A stretch of 64,000 bases of DNA from Aquimarina sp. MAR_2010_214 (GTDB lineage: Bacteria > Bacteroidota > Bacteroidia > Flavobacteriales > Flavobacteriaceae). Location of the stretch: positions 1,488,001 to 1,552,000 of the forward strand of contig NZ_PJMS01000001.1 in the NCBI RefSeq assembly GCF_002846555.1, written 5' to 3'. The position numbers and the translations under genes are program-made. Each line of letters begins with the position of its first letter. Positions within the stretch are counted from its first letter, which is position 1. Of the stretch, positions 19,158-28,735 are shown in pieces. The notes under the pieces are model-generated. The model saw only the letters and a list, made by a program, of their open reading frames with translations, was not told the DNA's origin and did not search any database.

Positions 19158-21932
19158 ATGGATAAATATTCATTTTTGAATGCGGCTAATACCGCATTTT
19201 TTGCAGATTTATACGATCAATATTTACAGAACCCTGATAGTGTAGAGCCTAGTTGGAGAGCATTTTTTCAAGGATTTGATTTTGGATTAGAAAGTGCTAA
19301 TGATTCAGGAGAAACTATGTATGCTGATCAAGCACCAGGAGAGACTGTTGCCGTTCCCCAAAATGTTCAAAAAGAATTTCAGGTAGTTCGATTAATAGAT
19401 GGATATAGAACTCGAGGGCATTTGTTTACCAAAACAAATCCTGTTAGAGAACGAAGAAAATATATCCCAACATTGGCTTTAGAAAATTTTGGATTAAGTC
19501 AAAGTGATCTCAATACGGTTTTTAATGCAGGAGAAATTATTGGAATAGGACCCAATACACTAAGCAATATTATTGTTCACCTAGAACAAATATATTGTGA
19601 TTCTATAGGTATAGAATATATGTATATTCGTAACCCCGAAGAAAGAGAATGGATACAGGCTCGGGTTAATTTTAATACCAATAGAACTAAATTCTCTGTA
19701 GAGCAAAAGAAACATATTCTTAGAAAACTAAATCAGGCAGTTTCATTCGAAAGCTTTTTGCATACCAAATATGTAGGTCAAAAACGATTTTCTCTCGAAG
19801 GAGGAGAATCTCTTATCCCTGCTCTTGATGCATTAGTAGAAAAGGCAGCTGATCTAGGAGTAAAAGAGTTTGTAATGGGTATGGCACACCGTGGTAGGTT
19901 AAGTACACTTACAAATATTTTTGGAAAAAGCCCTAAAGATATCTTTAGTGAATTTGATGGAAAAGATTATGAGGAAACTGTATTTGATGGAGATGTAAAA
20001 TATCATTTGGGTTGGACCTCTAAACGAGAATCGGATTCTGGAAAGGCAATTAATATGAATATTGCTCCAAATCCATCACATTTAGAAACAGTAGGTGCGG
20101 TTGTAGAAGGAATAACTAGATCAAAACAAGATACCCATTATAAAGAAGATATTTCTCAGGTACTACCAATAGTAGTTCATGGAGATGCTGCTGTAGCAGG
20201 GCAAGGATTGGTTTATGAGATTGTTCAGATGGCTCAATTAGAAGGGTATAAGACTGGAGGAACTATACATATAATCGTTAATAACCAAATTGGTTTTACG
20301 ACTAATTATCTAGATGCACGTTCATCAACATATTGTACAGATGTTGGTAAGGTTACCTTATCTCCTGTTTTGCATGTAAATGCAGACGACGCAGAAGCAG
20401 TAGTTCATGCAACTAATTTTGCATTAGATTTTAGAATGAATTTTGGTCGTGACGTATTTATAGATTTACTTGGATATCGTAAATATGGACATAATGAAGG
20501 AGACGAACCACGTTTCACCCAACCTAAGTTATATAAAGCTATTGCCAAACATAATAATCCACGAGATATTTATGCAGAAAAATTGATTTCTGAAGGTATT
20601 ATAGATAAAGACCATGTTACTAAGCTCGAAAAAGAGTACAAAGCATCACTCGAAGAAGAATTGGAAGATTCTCGTAAGCAGGAAAAAACAGTAATAACAC
20701 CATTCATGGAGGATGAATGGGCTGGTTTTGAAAGAGTACAAGAAGATAAAATGATGGAAGTAGTTGATACTACTTATCCTAAGGATAAATTGACCGAAAT
20801 TGCTGAAGCTATTACTAAGCTTCCTTCGGATAAAAAATTCCTTCGTAAAATAGAAAAAATAGTAAACGACCGACATAAAAGATTCTTTGAGACGGACCAG
20901 TTAGACTGGGCAATGGGAGAGTTACTAGCTTATGGCTCTTTGTTAAAAGAAGGATATGATGTGAGAATGAGCGGGCAAGATGTAGAACGAGGAACGTTTT
21001 CACATAGGCATGCTGTTATCAAAGTAGAAGATAGTGAAGAAGAGGTAGTGCTACTAAATAACCTAAAAGGAGATCAGTCAGATTTTTATATCTATAATTC
21101 ATTATTATCAGAATATGGAGTAGTAGGATTCGACTATGGGTATGCGATGGCAAGTCCAAAAACATTAACTATTTGGGAAGCACAATTTGGAGATTTTAGT
21201 AATGGTGCCCAAATTATGTTGGATCAATATATTTCTTCGGCAGAAGATAAGTGGAAGTTGCAAAACGGTTTGGTGATGTTGTTACCACATGGTTATGAAG
21301 GACAAGGAGCAGAACATTCTTCGGCTCGTATGGAACGATATTTACAGCTTTGTGCAAAAGATAATATGTTTGTGGCTGATGTAACAACGCCTGCTAATTT
21401 ATTTCATTTGCTACGTAGACAAATGAAAGCAAAATATCGTAAACCTTTAATTGTATTTACACCAAAGAGTTTATTGCGTCATCCTAAAGTACATTCTTCT
21501 GTAGATGAATTTGCTAACGGTAAGTTTCAAACGGTATTAGATGACCCGGATGCGAAAGCAACAGCTGTAAAAACACTGGTTTTTTGTACAGGTAAATTCT
21601 ATTATGATTTATTAGAAGAAAAAGAAAAACTAGGAAGGAAAGATGTTGCTTTGGTAAGAATAGAGCAATTATTCCCTTTGCCAGCGGCAGAGATGGATGC
21701 TCTGATTAAGAAGTATAAGGCAGATGAAGTAGTTTGGGCACAAGAAGAACCACGTAATATGGGTGCATTAAGTCATATGTTAATGAACTATGATGAAGCA
21801 AAAACATTTAGATTTGCAAGTAGGAGATCATATGGAGCTCCTGCGGCAGGTAGTGCAACCAGATCAAAGAGAAGACATCAACAGGTAATCGATTATGTGT
21901 TTGATGAAACAAAGAATAATCAAAGAAGATAA
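19158..21932 (+). CDS. sucA: 2-oxoglutarate dehydrogenase E1 component
   Basis: 924 residues, full length for the family. This thiamine diphosphate enzyme decarboxylates 2-oxoglutarate and passes the succinyl group to the E2 lipoyl domain in the TCA cycle. The N-terminus has the short E2-binding segment (FLNAANTAFFADLYDQYLQNPDSV, in part) followed by the small helical domain. Recognisable motifs are MGMAHRGRLSTL, HGDAAVAGQGLVYE, the substrate-site loop NNQIGFTT and, in the transketolase-like half, ERGTFSHRHAVI and LPHGYEGQGAEHSSAR. The E2 gene follows 69 bp downstream. Confidence 0.97.
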   Translation: MDKYSFLNAANTAFFADLYDQYLQNPDSVEPSWRAFFQGFDFGLESANDSGETMYADQAPGETVAVPQNVQKEFQVVRLIDGYRTRGHLFTKTNPVRERRKYIPTLALENFGLSQSDLNTVFNAGEIIGIGPNTLSNIIVHLEQIYCDSIGIEYMYIRNPEEREWIQARVNFNTNRTKFSVEQKKHILRKLNQAVSFESFLHTKYVGQKRFSLEGGESLIPALDALVEKAADLGVKEFVMGMAHRGRLSTLTNIFGKSPKDIFSEFDGKDYEETVFDGDVKYHLGWTSKRESDSGKAINMNIAPNPSHLETVGAVVEGITRSKQDTHYKEDISQVLPIVVHGDAAVAGQGLVYEIVQMAQLEGYKTGGTIHIIVNNQIGFTTNYLDARSSTYCTDVGKVTLSPVLHVNADDAEAVVHATNFALDFRMNFGRDVFIDLLGYRKYGHNEGDEPRFTQPKLYKAIAKHNNPRDIYAEKLISEGIIDKDHVTKLEKEYKASLEEELEDSRKQEKTVITPFMEDEWAGFERVQEDKMMEVVDTTYPKDKLTEIAEAITKLPSDKKFLRKIEKIVNDRHKRFFETDQLDWAMGELLAYGSLLKEGYDVRMSGQDVERGTFSHRHAVIKVEDSEEEVVLLNNLKGDQSDFYIYNSLLSEYGVVGFDYGYAMASPKTLTIWEAQFGDFSNGAQIMLDQYISSAEDKWKLQNGLVMLLPHGYEGQGAEHSSARMERYLQLCAKDNMFVADVTTPANLFHLLRRQMKAKYRKPLIVFTPKSLLRHPKVHSSVDEFANGKFQTVLDDPDAKATAVKTLVFCTGKFYYDLLEEKEKLGRKDVALVRIEQLFPLPAAEMDALIKKYKADEVVWAQEEPRNMGALSHMLMNYDEAKTFRFASRRSYGAPAAGSATRSKRRHQQVIDYVFDETKNNQRR

Positions 21933-22001
21933 AATTTAGTAAATAAGTAAGTATAGTTAAAAATTTCCGAAGGAAATTATACAAAGGATAAATTCAGAAT
22001 T

Positions 22002-23222
22002 ATGGCTTTAGAAATGAAAGTCCCATCACCGGGAGAATCTATTACAGAAGTAGAAATAGCTCAATGGCTTGTTGAGTCTGGTGATTATGTCGAAAAAGAT
22101 CAGGCAATTGCTGAAGTAGACAGTGATAAAGCAACCTTAGAATTACCTGCTGAAGCAAGTGGAGTTATAACACTTATGGCCGAAGAAGGGGATGCAGTAG
22201 CAGTTGGTCAAGTGGTATGTCTTATTGATACAGAGGCTGCTAAACCAGAAGGAGGCGAAACCAAATTAGCTTCTGAGGCAGAAACTCCTAAGGTAGAAGA
22301 GAAAAAAGAAGAAACTCCGACAGCACCTGCCAAAACAGAAACTTATGCAACAGGAACCGCTTCTCCTGCAGCTAAAAAAGTACTTGCCGAGAAAGGTATA
22401 GATGCTAGTCAGGTAAAAGGAACAGGTAGAGACGGACGTGTTACTAAAGCTGATGCACTAGACGCAAAACCGGCAATGGGAACTCCAGGGCTAGGAAGTA
22501 GAGGAGAGTCACGTCATAAATTATCTATGCTTCGTCGTAAAGTAGCAGAACGTTTAGTTTCAGTTAAAAATGAAACTGCAATGTTAACTACATTTAACGA
22601 AGTGGATATGCAGCCAATTTTTAATCTTCGTAGCCAGTATAAAGAAACGTTTAAAAGCAAACATGGAGTGAGTTTAGGGTTTATGTCTTTCTTTACTCTT
22701 GCATGTGTACGAGCATTAAAGTTATTCCCGGCAGTAAATTCGATGATTGATGGTAAAGAAATGATCTCTTATGATTTTCAGGATATTAGTATTGCAGTTT
22801 CTGGACCTAAAGGACTGATGGTTCCTGTGATTCGTAATGCAGAAAATTTAAGCTTCAGAGGAGTAGAATCAGAAGTAAAGAGGTTGGCAATCCGAGCACG
22901 TGATGGTGAGATTACTGTTGATGAAATGACAGGAGGAACCTTTACTATTACTAATGGTGGAGTTTTTGGTAGTATGTTATCTACACCAATTATTAACCCT
23001 CCACAGAGTGCTATCTTAGGAATGCATAATATTGTAGAGCGTCCGATCGTGAGAGATGGGCAAATTGTAGTAGCACCTATTATGTATGTGGCATTATCTT
23101 ATGATCATAGAATTATTGATGGTAAAGAGTCTGTAGGATTCTTAGTAGCGGTAAAAGAAGCATTAGAGAACCCAGAAGAATTGCTTATGGATAATAATGT
23201 AATGAAAGCACTAGAATTATAG
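22002..23222 (+). CDS. sucB: Dihydrolipoyllysine-residue succinyltransferase (2-oxoglutarate dehydrogenase E2)
   Basis: 406 residues. The N-terminal lipoyl domain (1-77) carries the lipoylated K43 in [12 protein letters not shown] charged, Ala/Pro/Thr-rich linker is followed by the E1/E3-binding domain at about 120-155 ([14 protein letters not shown]). The C-terminal acyltransferase domain has the catalytic DHRIIDGKE near the end. It transfers succinyl groups to CoA. It is co-directional with sucA and ends at the terminator at 23241. No E3 gene is in the window. Confidence 0.96.
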   Translation: MALEMKVPSPGESITEVEIAQWLVESGDYVEKDQAIAEVDSDKATLELPAEASGVITLMAEEGDAVAVGQVVCLIDTEAAKPEGGETKLASEAETPKVEEKKEETPTAPAKTETYATGTASPAAKKVLAEKGIDASQVKGTGRDGRVTKADALDAKPAMGTPGLGSRGESRHKLSMLRRKVAERLVSVKNETAMLTTFNEVDMQPIFNLRSQYKETFKSKHGVSLGFMSFFTLACVRALKLFPAVNSMIDGKEMISYDFQDISIAVSGPKGLMVPVIRNAENLSFRGVESEVKRLAIRARDGEITVDEMTGGTFTITNGGVFGSMLSTPIINPPQSAILGMHNIVERPIVRDGQIVVAPIMYVALSYDHRIIDGKESVGFLVAVKEALENPEELLMDNNVMKALEL

Positions 23223-23240
23223 TAGTGTTATGAAATATTT

Positions 23241-23275
23241 AAAAAGCCTCGGTTTGTAAAAGCTGAGGCTTTTTT
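23241..23275 (+). terminator. Intrinsic terminator of sucAB
   Basis: A 10-bp stem AAAAAGCCTC / GAGGCTTTTT with a 14-nt loop and a T run, 18 bp after the sucB stop. It may also act on the convergent gene at 23282. Confidence 0.85.
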
Positions 23276-23281
23276 ATTTGA

Positions 23282-23692
23282 CTAAGGGTTAAATAACTCC
23301 CAAATTGCAAACACAACTTCTGAATTAAGAACAGCATTTTCTAATGATACTGAATTAGAAGGGTTGTCCCATGATCCTTCTCTAGACATGGGATTAAAAG
23401 GTTTATTTTGAATACTTGATAAGGATTTGGCATTTTGATACAAAATCCTATTATTGGTTGATTGGTCTATTGTATTAATATAAATATTCGTGTAGAAATT
23501 ATGATGAAGTAAGTAGTTATTATCTAGCGTTTTAGGGTATTTGAAATGTGGGTTTTGGAGATCATAAAGCGAAAAATAATTTGGCTGATTTGTTAAAGCG
23601 TAATTTAAATTGGGAGTGTTTGTAATAGATTGAGAAAAAGCCAGGTTACTGGATATATAAAATGATATGAAAAATAAAATTTTTAGGTTCAT
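23282..23692 (-). CDS. Small secreted hypothetical protein
   Basis: 136 residues with a signal peptide (MNLKILFFISFYISSNLAFSQ). The mature part is unusually rich in Asn, Tyr and Ser (NTPNLNYALTNQPNYFSLYDLQN, in part), without cysteines or a known motif. It is flanked by the sucAB terminator and a 228-bp spacer, so it is probably its own transcription unit. It could be a lineage-specific protein; I do not recognise it. Confidence 0.55.
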   Translation of the reverse strand: MNLKILFFISFYISSNLAFSQSITNTPNLNYALTNQPNYFSLYDLQNPHFKYPKTLDNNYLLHHNFYTNIYINTIDQSTNNRILYQNAKSLSSIQNKPFNPMSREGSWDNPSNSVSLENAVLNSEVVFAIWELFNP

Positions 23693-23920
23693 GATACATA
23701 GGTTTTGTTGTCTTTCATATGAAAAATGACTTATGAAATAGGAATCTATATTAATAACAACAAATAAATAGTGGATTACCCTATTTTTAAAAGGTTAATT
23801 TTAGGATTTATAATATACATAATGTAGACACTACTAAATTATATGACAACCACTCTTAATGTGTTGCCGTCTTAATACAAACTATTATTAGGCCTTCTAG
23901 ATATAGTAGGTTGGTGTGTG

Positions 23921-24847
23921 CTACTCTAATATCATTTCCTTATAAGGTATAATTGTAGTGTATCCTTTTTCTTTGAAATAAGACATTTCTGAAGAATTTC
24001 CGGTAACCAGGACAAAATCTCCACCCCAACCCCCAAGACTTTTAATACTACCAGGATAATCAGAGAATAAGATAGATTTTATTGTTGGAGTCTTAATAAT
24101 TTTAGAAATGATTTCTTCGTGTAAATCGATTAAGGTATTAAACTTGGCAAGAGTAGTGCAATCTAATATTTTAGAAGTAATTTCATTCACTGTAGTTTCT
24201 GCATTATCAAAATCCTTTAGCGGTAGTGATTGATAATGCTTGATAGAAGCTTTACTGTCCTGTTTTTTGTTTAAATGAATGAAAAATAGATTCTCTTTAA
24301 AAGAAGGATTGAAATTAGCAGTTTTTATAATTGGTTTGCCTTCGGTGCGTTTATATAAAATAGGAGAATCATGTTGAGCACATGCAATATCATACCCACT
24401 ACCACCAAAGCTTTTTTCAAGTAAAGTAAATGCATCTACTTTTGCCCACTGCGCAATGTTATTAATTAATGTAGATGAAGATCCAAGTCCCCATTGTCTA
24501 TGAAACTCTAATCTACTTTCTACACGATACCCTTTTCCAGAGGAAAGAAAATTAGGATTTAGCTCTTTTGCAGCTGTAAGGATGGCAATCAGAGTAGTAG
24601 AGATATCATTTTCTTCAATATTATTTTGAATTTGTTTAAAAGTATTGTCTTCTGCGATTAAATTAGCCTCAAACCAACAGTTGCCTTCTTGATCAAAGCT
24701 TTTCCATATAATTTGAGGAACATCACTTTCTTCAATTAACAACCATTGCCCTTTTTTAGTAGGTATAGCTAAAGCACATGCGCCATCCAATACCAAATAT
24801 TCGGCAGTAAACAATAATTTACCATGGCTATAAAAGGATTTTTTCAT
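23921..24847 (-). CDS. GHMP-family kinase (mevalonate or phosphomevalonate kinase-like)
   Basis: 308 residues of the GHMP fold. The N-terminus SHGKLLFTAEYLVLDGA is the family start, the phosphate loop is WGLGSSSTLINN at about 120-131, and GYDIACAQ is the signature of the Bacteroidota 'GYDIA' subgroup. The third motif is near SLGGWGGDF. It directly abuts the HMG-CoA reductase gene (stop 24848, start 24847), so it very probably works in the mevalonate route to isopentenyl diphosphate. Which phosphorylation step it performs cannot be decided from sequence alone. Confidence 0.85.
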   Translation of the reverse strand: MKKSFYSHGKLLFTAEYLVLDGACALAIPTKKGQWLLIEESDVPQIIWKSFDQEGNCWFEANLIAEDNTFKQIQNNIEENDISTTLIAILTAAKELNPNFLSSGKGYRVESRLEFHRQWGLGSSSTLINNIAQWAKVDAFTLLEKSFGGSGYDIACAQHDSPILYKRTEGKPIIKTANFNPSFKENLFFIHLNKKQDSKASIKHYQSLPLKDFDNAETTVNEITSKILDCTTLAKFNTLIDLHEEIISKIIKTPTIKSILFSDYPGSIKSLGGWGGDFVLVTGNSSEMSYFKEKGYTTIIPYKEMILE

Positions 24848-26164
24848 TTAAGTTCTTAATTTTTCAATCTGTGTTACTACTTCGCTATGGGTAACTGCAT
24901 TGGTTTCAAAATATTTTATAAGCTGTTTTTTTTCGTCTTCTGTAGCTTTAAATTGATTAAGGATATTCATCAAGTGCATTTTCATATGTCCTTGTTGAAT
25001 TCCTGTGGTGATCAGTGAATTTATGGCCGCAAAATTTTGAGCAAGTCCTGCTACGGCTGTTATTTCCATTAGTTTTTTAGCATTAGGTTTTTCAAGAAGC
25101 TGCAATGCCAATTTAACCAAAGGGTGAAGAGAGGTTAGCCCACCTACGGTACCTAGCGCAAGAGGTAATTTGATAGAGAAAGTTAAAATATCATTTTGTA
25201 TTTCAGCATGAGTAAGGCTGGTATATTTGCCATTTCTTGATGCGTATGCATGCGCTCCTGCTTCTATTGCTCTAAAATCATTCCCGGTGGCTAATACTAC
25301 GGCATCAATGCCATTCATGATTCCTTTGTTGTGTGTTACTGCACGGTAAGGCTCAATCTCAGCAATACGTACTGCTCTCACAAATTTTTTGGCATATTGC
25401 AGAGAAGAAAGTGATGAGGTATTGGGTAAATCTTTAATATCACAAGATACAGAAGCTTTTACTAAACATTGTGGAACATAATTAGAGAGAATACTCATGA
25501 TAATCTCAATATCCTTTTCGGCAGTAGAAAAATCTTGATATTCTTTTGCTTCTATGACTATTGTCTTTGCAAACTGCTCCAAACAAGAATTAATAAAATT
25601 AGCTCCCATAGCATCTGCAGTTTCAAAAGTGCAATGCAATTGATAGTAGTTATCAATTTCTGTGGTTTTGTCACGAAGTTCAATATCAATTACTCCTCCA
25701 CCTCGCTTTTCCATATTCTTAGTCATATGGGATACAGAGGTTAGTATTTTGGATTTTACTATAGAGAAAAATTGCTGTAGTTTTTCAGAGTTTCCGGTAT
25801 ATGTAAAATGTACTTGTCCAACTTTTATAGTTGATAATACTTCGGCTTTAAACCCACCTCGCGTTTGCCAAAATTTAGCAGCCTTGCTCGCTGCAGCAAC
25901 CACAGAACTTTCTTCGATGGTCATAGGCAGCGTATATCGCTTATTGTTAATGAGAAAATTTGGAGCTACCGAAAAAGGCAGGTAATAATTAGAGATAGTA
26001 TTTTCAGTAAACTCATCATGAAGCTTTTGAAGCCCGTCATCAGAATTCCAGTAGGTTACTAAAGTGTCTATTGCATTTTGATCATCATTAAAATGGTGTT
26101 TTGCCAACCATTTGATTTTATCAGCTTTAGAAAGTTTAGAAAACCCAGAAACTACAGGTGCCAT
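24848..26164 (-). CDS. Hydroxymethylglutaryl-CoA reductase, class II
   Basis: A reductase converting HMG-CoA to mevalonate. I chose the ATG at 26164 (438 residues, MAPVVSGFSKLSK...) over a TTG at 26191, because the TTG overlaps a TAnnTTTG promoter box and the shorter protein starts like class II enzymes. Motifs: the substrate-site IEESSVVAAASKAAKFW, DAMGANF, the catalytic Lys/Asp region HNKGIMNGIDAVVLATGND and the C-terminal catalytic His in QQGHMKMHLMN. There is no membrane anchor. Class II enzymes were first known as degradative, but pairing with a GHMP kinase points to isoprenoid synthesis. Confidence 0.92.
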   Translation of the reverse strand: MAPVVSGFSKLSKADKIKWLAKHHFNDDQNAIDTLVTYWNSDDGLQKLHDEFTENTISNYYLPFSVAPNFLINNKRYTLPMTIEESSVVAAASKAAKFWQTRGGFKAEVLSTIKVGQVHFTYTGNSEKLQQFFSIVKSKILTSVSHMTKNMEKRGGGVIDIELRDKTTEIDNYYQLHCTFETADAMGANFINSCLEQFAKTIVIEAKEYQDFSTAEKDIEIIMSILSNYVPQCLVKASVSCDIKDLPNTSSLSSLQYAKKFVRAVRIAEIEPYRAVTHNKGIMNGIDAVVLATGNDFRAIEAGAHAYASRNGKYTSLTHAEIQNDILTFSIKLPLALGTVGGLTSLHPLVKLALQLLEKPNAKKLMEITAVAGLAQNFAAINSLITTGIQQGHMKMHLMNILNQFKATEDEKKQLIKYFETNAVTHSEVVTQIEKLRT

Positions 26165-26188
26165 TATGTTTGTTGTTATAAGTGGCTT

Positions 26189-26196
26189 CAAATATA
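26189..26196 (-). promoter_or_regulatory. Candidate -7 box of the HMG-CoA reductase operon
   Basis: On the minus strand TATATTTG is a perfect TAnnTTTG match 25 bp before the chosen ATG at 26164. No TTG is found at the expected -33 distance. Confidence 0.45.
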
Positions 26197-26546
26197 CTAT
26201 TCTGTTTTGTCATACGCATAGCTAAATGATTTTTGATATATCAAGAGCATTATTCTTAACATGTTGATTTAGGATTAAAATGGAAAATACACATTCTTTA
26301 AAATTAATATTTTTGATTGTAAATATTTGTAAATGATTAGTTTAATGATTTCGTGTTGATTGGCAATAGTGTAAATATAATTATTTGTGAATAGTTAAAT
26401 AAGCAGATAAAATTTCAGGTATTATTGATGATATGCTAAAAAATACGCATACGATTTTATGATTTTATTGTATTTAACAGCAATTGTTGTATTTTTCACG
26501 AATTTTTTAGTATTCTTGGCGTCAACAATTTTTAAAATTATATCAT
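26197..26546. other. Divergent intergenic region with candidate promoter
   Basis: AT-rich spacer between HMG-CoA reductase and the DPP-IV gene, with no open reading frame of note. A plus-strand promoter candidate is TTG at 26487-26489, a 21-bp spacer and TATTCTTG at 26511-26518 (one mismatch to TAnnTTTG), 29 bp before the DPP-IV ATG. Confidence 0.45.
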
Positions 26547-28718
26547 ATGAAAATTACAAAATTGTTTTTTACAATTACAATTTTTATAGGGCTTGTCGTA
26601 TCAGCACAAGATAAGGCTTTTACTCTACAGGAAATCTGGGGAGGAACTTTCAGAACCGAAGGGCTACAATCTTTACATTCTATGAATAATGGGACAGAGT
26701 ATTCAGTTATAGAAAGAGATGCTGTTTCTGGAGCTGTTAGTATTGAAGTATATTCATACGAAACGGGTGAAAAAGTCAGAACCTTAATAAATACTGCTTC
26801 TGTTGATGATCTATCTACGTTTCAAGGGTATTCTTTTAGCAAAGATGAAAATAGAGTTTTGCTTTCAAGCGAGCTAGAACAGATCTATCGTCATTCTTCA
26901 AAAGGGATTTATCATATTTATGACGTTCCTTCTAAAGGTATTTTTAAAGTCAGTGATAAAAAAATACAATCTCCTATGTTATCGCCAGATGGAAATAAAA
27001 TAGCATACATTCTGGATAATAATATTTATGTGTTAAACTTTGCGACAGGTAAGGAGGTACAATTAACCGATGATGGTAAGAAAAATGAAATCATTAATGG
27101 GATTACAGATTGGGTATACGAAGAAGAGTTTTCGTTCGTAAGAGCCTTTGATTGGAGTGCCGATAGTGACAAAATTGCGTTTTTACGATTTGATGAAAGA
27201 GAAGTGCCTGAGTTTTCTATGGATGTCTATGGTAAAGATTTATACCAAAAGCAAGAGGTTTTTAAATACCCTAAAGCAGGAGAGAAAAATGCAAAAGTCT
27301 CCCTGTATGTAGCAGATATTAAGGCAATGGCTTTAGATCAGATTAAACTAGGTGATTATAAAGATTTTTATATCCCTAGAATAAAATGGACAGCAAATCC
27401 AGATATTTTGAGTGTACAGGTAATGAACAGGCATCAAAATAATCTGGATTTAATTTTTGTAGATGCCAAGACCAAAGCTGCTAAAGTTGTACTTAACGAA
27501 AAAGATGATGCTTATATTGATATTACAGATAATCTTACATTCTTAGATGATAATAGCTTTATATGGACTAGTGAAAAAGACGGATACAATCATATCTATC
27601 ATCATGCAGTAACTGGTGAATTGATAAATCAGGTTACCAAAGGGCCTTGGGAGATAACTAGTTATTACGGTTATAATAAAAAGAATAAAACTATATACTA
27701 TCAAAGTGTAGAGAACGGAAGTATCAATAGAGATATTTATAGTGTTACTTTAGATGGAAAAGACAAAAAGCGATTAAGTCAAAAAGATGGAACTAATGAC
27801 GCTGACTTTAGTGCAGATTTCAGTTTATACATTAATTATTTTTCTAATGCGACTACTCCATATGAATATTCGCTAAATGATGGCAAGACAGGAAAAGTTG
27901 TTCGTGAAATCAAAAATAATAAAGGACTGCTAGAGAAACTGGCAAAATATGATATACGACCAAAGGAGTTTTCTACAATAGAAGTTAATGGAGAACAACT
28001 AAATATCTGGATGATAAAGCCCAAAGATTTTGATCCTAAGAAGAAATACCCATTGTTGATGTATCAGTATTCTGGACCAGGGTCTCAATCGGTAAAGAAT
28101 TCCTGGCATAGAGCAAATGATTATTGGTATATGATGTTGGCGCAACAAGGATATATTGTTGTTTGTGTTGATGGTAAAGGAACTGGCTTAAAAGGTGCCA
28201 AGTTTAAAAAAGCTACACAAAATGATCTAGGAAATCTAGAAGTTCAGGATCAGATTGCTGCTGCTAAGCATTTTGGAGGATTGGAGTATATAGATGCATC
28301 ACGAATTGGGATTTGGGGATGGAGTTACGGAGGTTTTATGTCTAGTAATTGTTTATTTAAAGCTCCGGACACCTTTAAAATGGCAATTGCTGTGGCTCCG
28401 GTTACAAGTTGGAGATTTTATGATACCATTTATACGGAACGATATTTGATGACTCCCCAGGAGAATGCAAAGGGATATGATGATAATTCGCCTATTAATT
28501 TTGTGAATGGATTAAAAGGAAAATTCTTATTAGTACATGGTAGTGCAGATGATAATGTGCATGTTCAAAATACAATGCAATTGGTTGAAGCATTGATACA
28601 GGCAAATAAAGATTTTGATTGGGCAATTTATCCCGACAAAAACCATGGAATTTACGGTGGTAATACTAGATTACATTTATTCAATAAGATGACTAACTTC
28701 ATTAAAAACAACTTATAA
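26547..28718 (+). CDS. Dipeptidyl peptidase IV-like serine peptidase (S9)
   Basis: 723 residues with a signal peptide (MKITKLFFTITIFIGLVVSAQ), so exported. The N-terminal beta-propeller spans about 40-470, with DPP-IV-like EEEFSFVRAFDWSADS holding the Glu pair that anchors the peptide N-terminus. The C-terminal alpha/beta hydrolase domain has the nucleophile Ser in WGWSYGGFMSS, Asp in GSADDNVHVQN and His in KNHGIYGG. It removes dipeptides (X-Pro or X-Ala) from peptide N-termini. Two peptide transporters follow at 17 and 9 bp, which suggests a joint peptide-scavenging operon. Confidence 0.93.
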   Translation: MKITKLFFTITIFIGLVVSAQDKAFTLQEIWGGTFRTEGLQSLHSMNNGTEYSVIERDAVSGAVSIEVYSYETGEKVRTLINTASVDDLSTFQGYSFSKDENRVLLSSELEQIYRHSSKGIYHIYDVPSKGIFKVSDKKIQSPMLSPDGNKIAYILDNNIYVLNFATGKEVQLTDDGKKNEIINGITDWVYEEEFSFVRAFDWSADSDKIAFLRFDEREVPEFSMDVYGKDLYQKQEVFKYPKAGEKNAKVSLYVADIKAMALDQIKLGDYKDFYIPRIKWTANPDILSVQVMNRHQNNLDLIFVDAKTKAAKVVLNEKDDAYIDITDNLTFLDDNSFIWTSEKDGYNHIYHHAVTGELINQVTKGPWEITSYYGYNKKNKTIYYQSVENGSINRDIYSVTLDGKDKKRLSQKDGTNDADFSADFSLYINYFSNATTPYEYSLNDGKTGKVVREIKNNKGLLEKLAKYDIRPKEFSTIEVNGEQLNIWMIKPKDFDPKKKYPLLMYQYSGPGSQSVKNSWHRANDYWYMMLAQQGYIVVCVDGKGTGLKGAKFKKATQNDLGNLEVQDQIAAAKHFGGLEYIDASRIGIWGWSYGGFMSSNCLFKAPDTFKMAIAVAPVTSWRFYDTIYTERYLMTPQENAKGYDDNSPINFVNGLKGKFLLVHGSADDNVHVQNTMQLVEALIQANKDFDWAIYPDKNHGIYGGNTRLHLFNKMTNFIKNNL

Positions 28719-28735
28719 TTAATTAAACAAACATA

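Noticed and set aside
26165..26191. TTG start giving nine more residues on HMG-CoA reductase
   Set aside because: It overlaps a good -7 promoter box and the family start is at the ATG.
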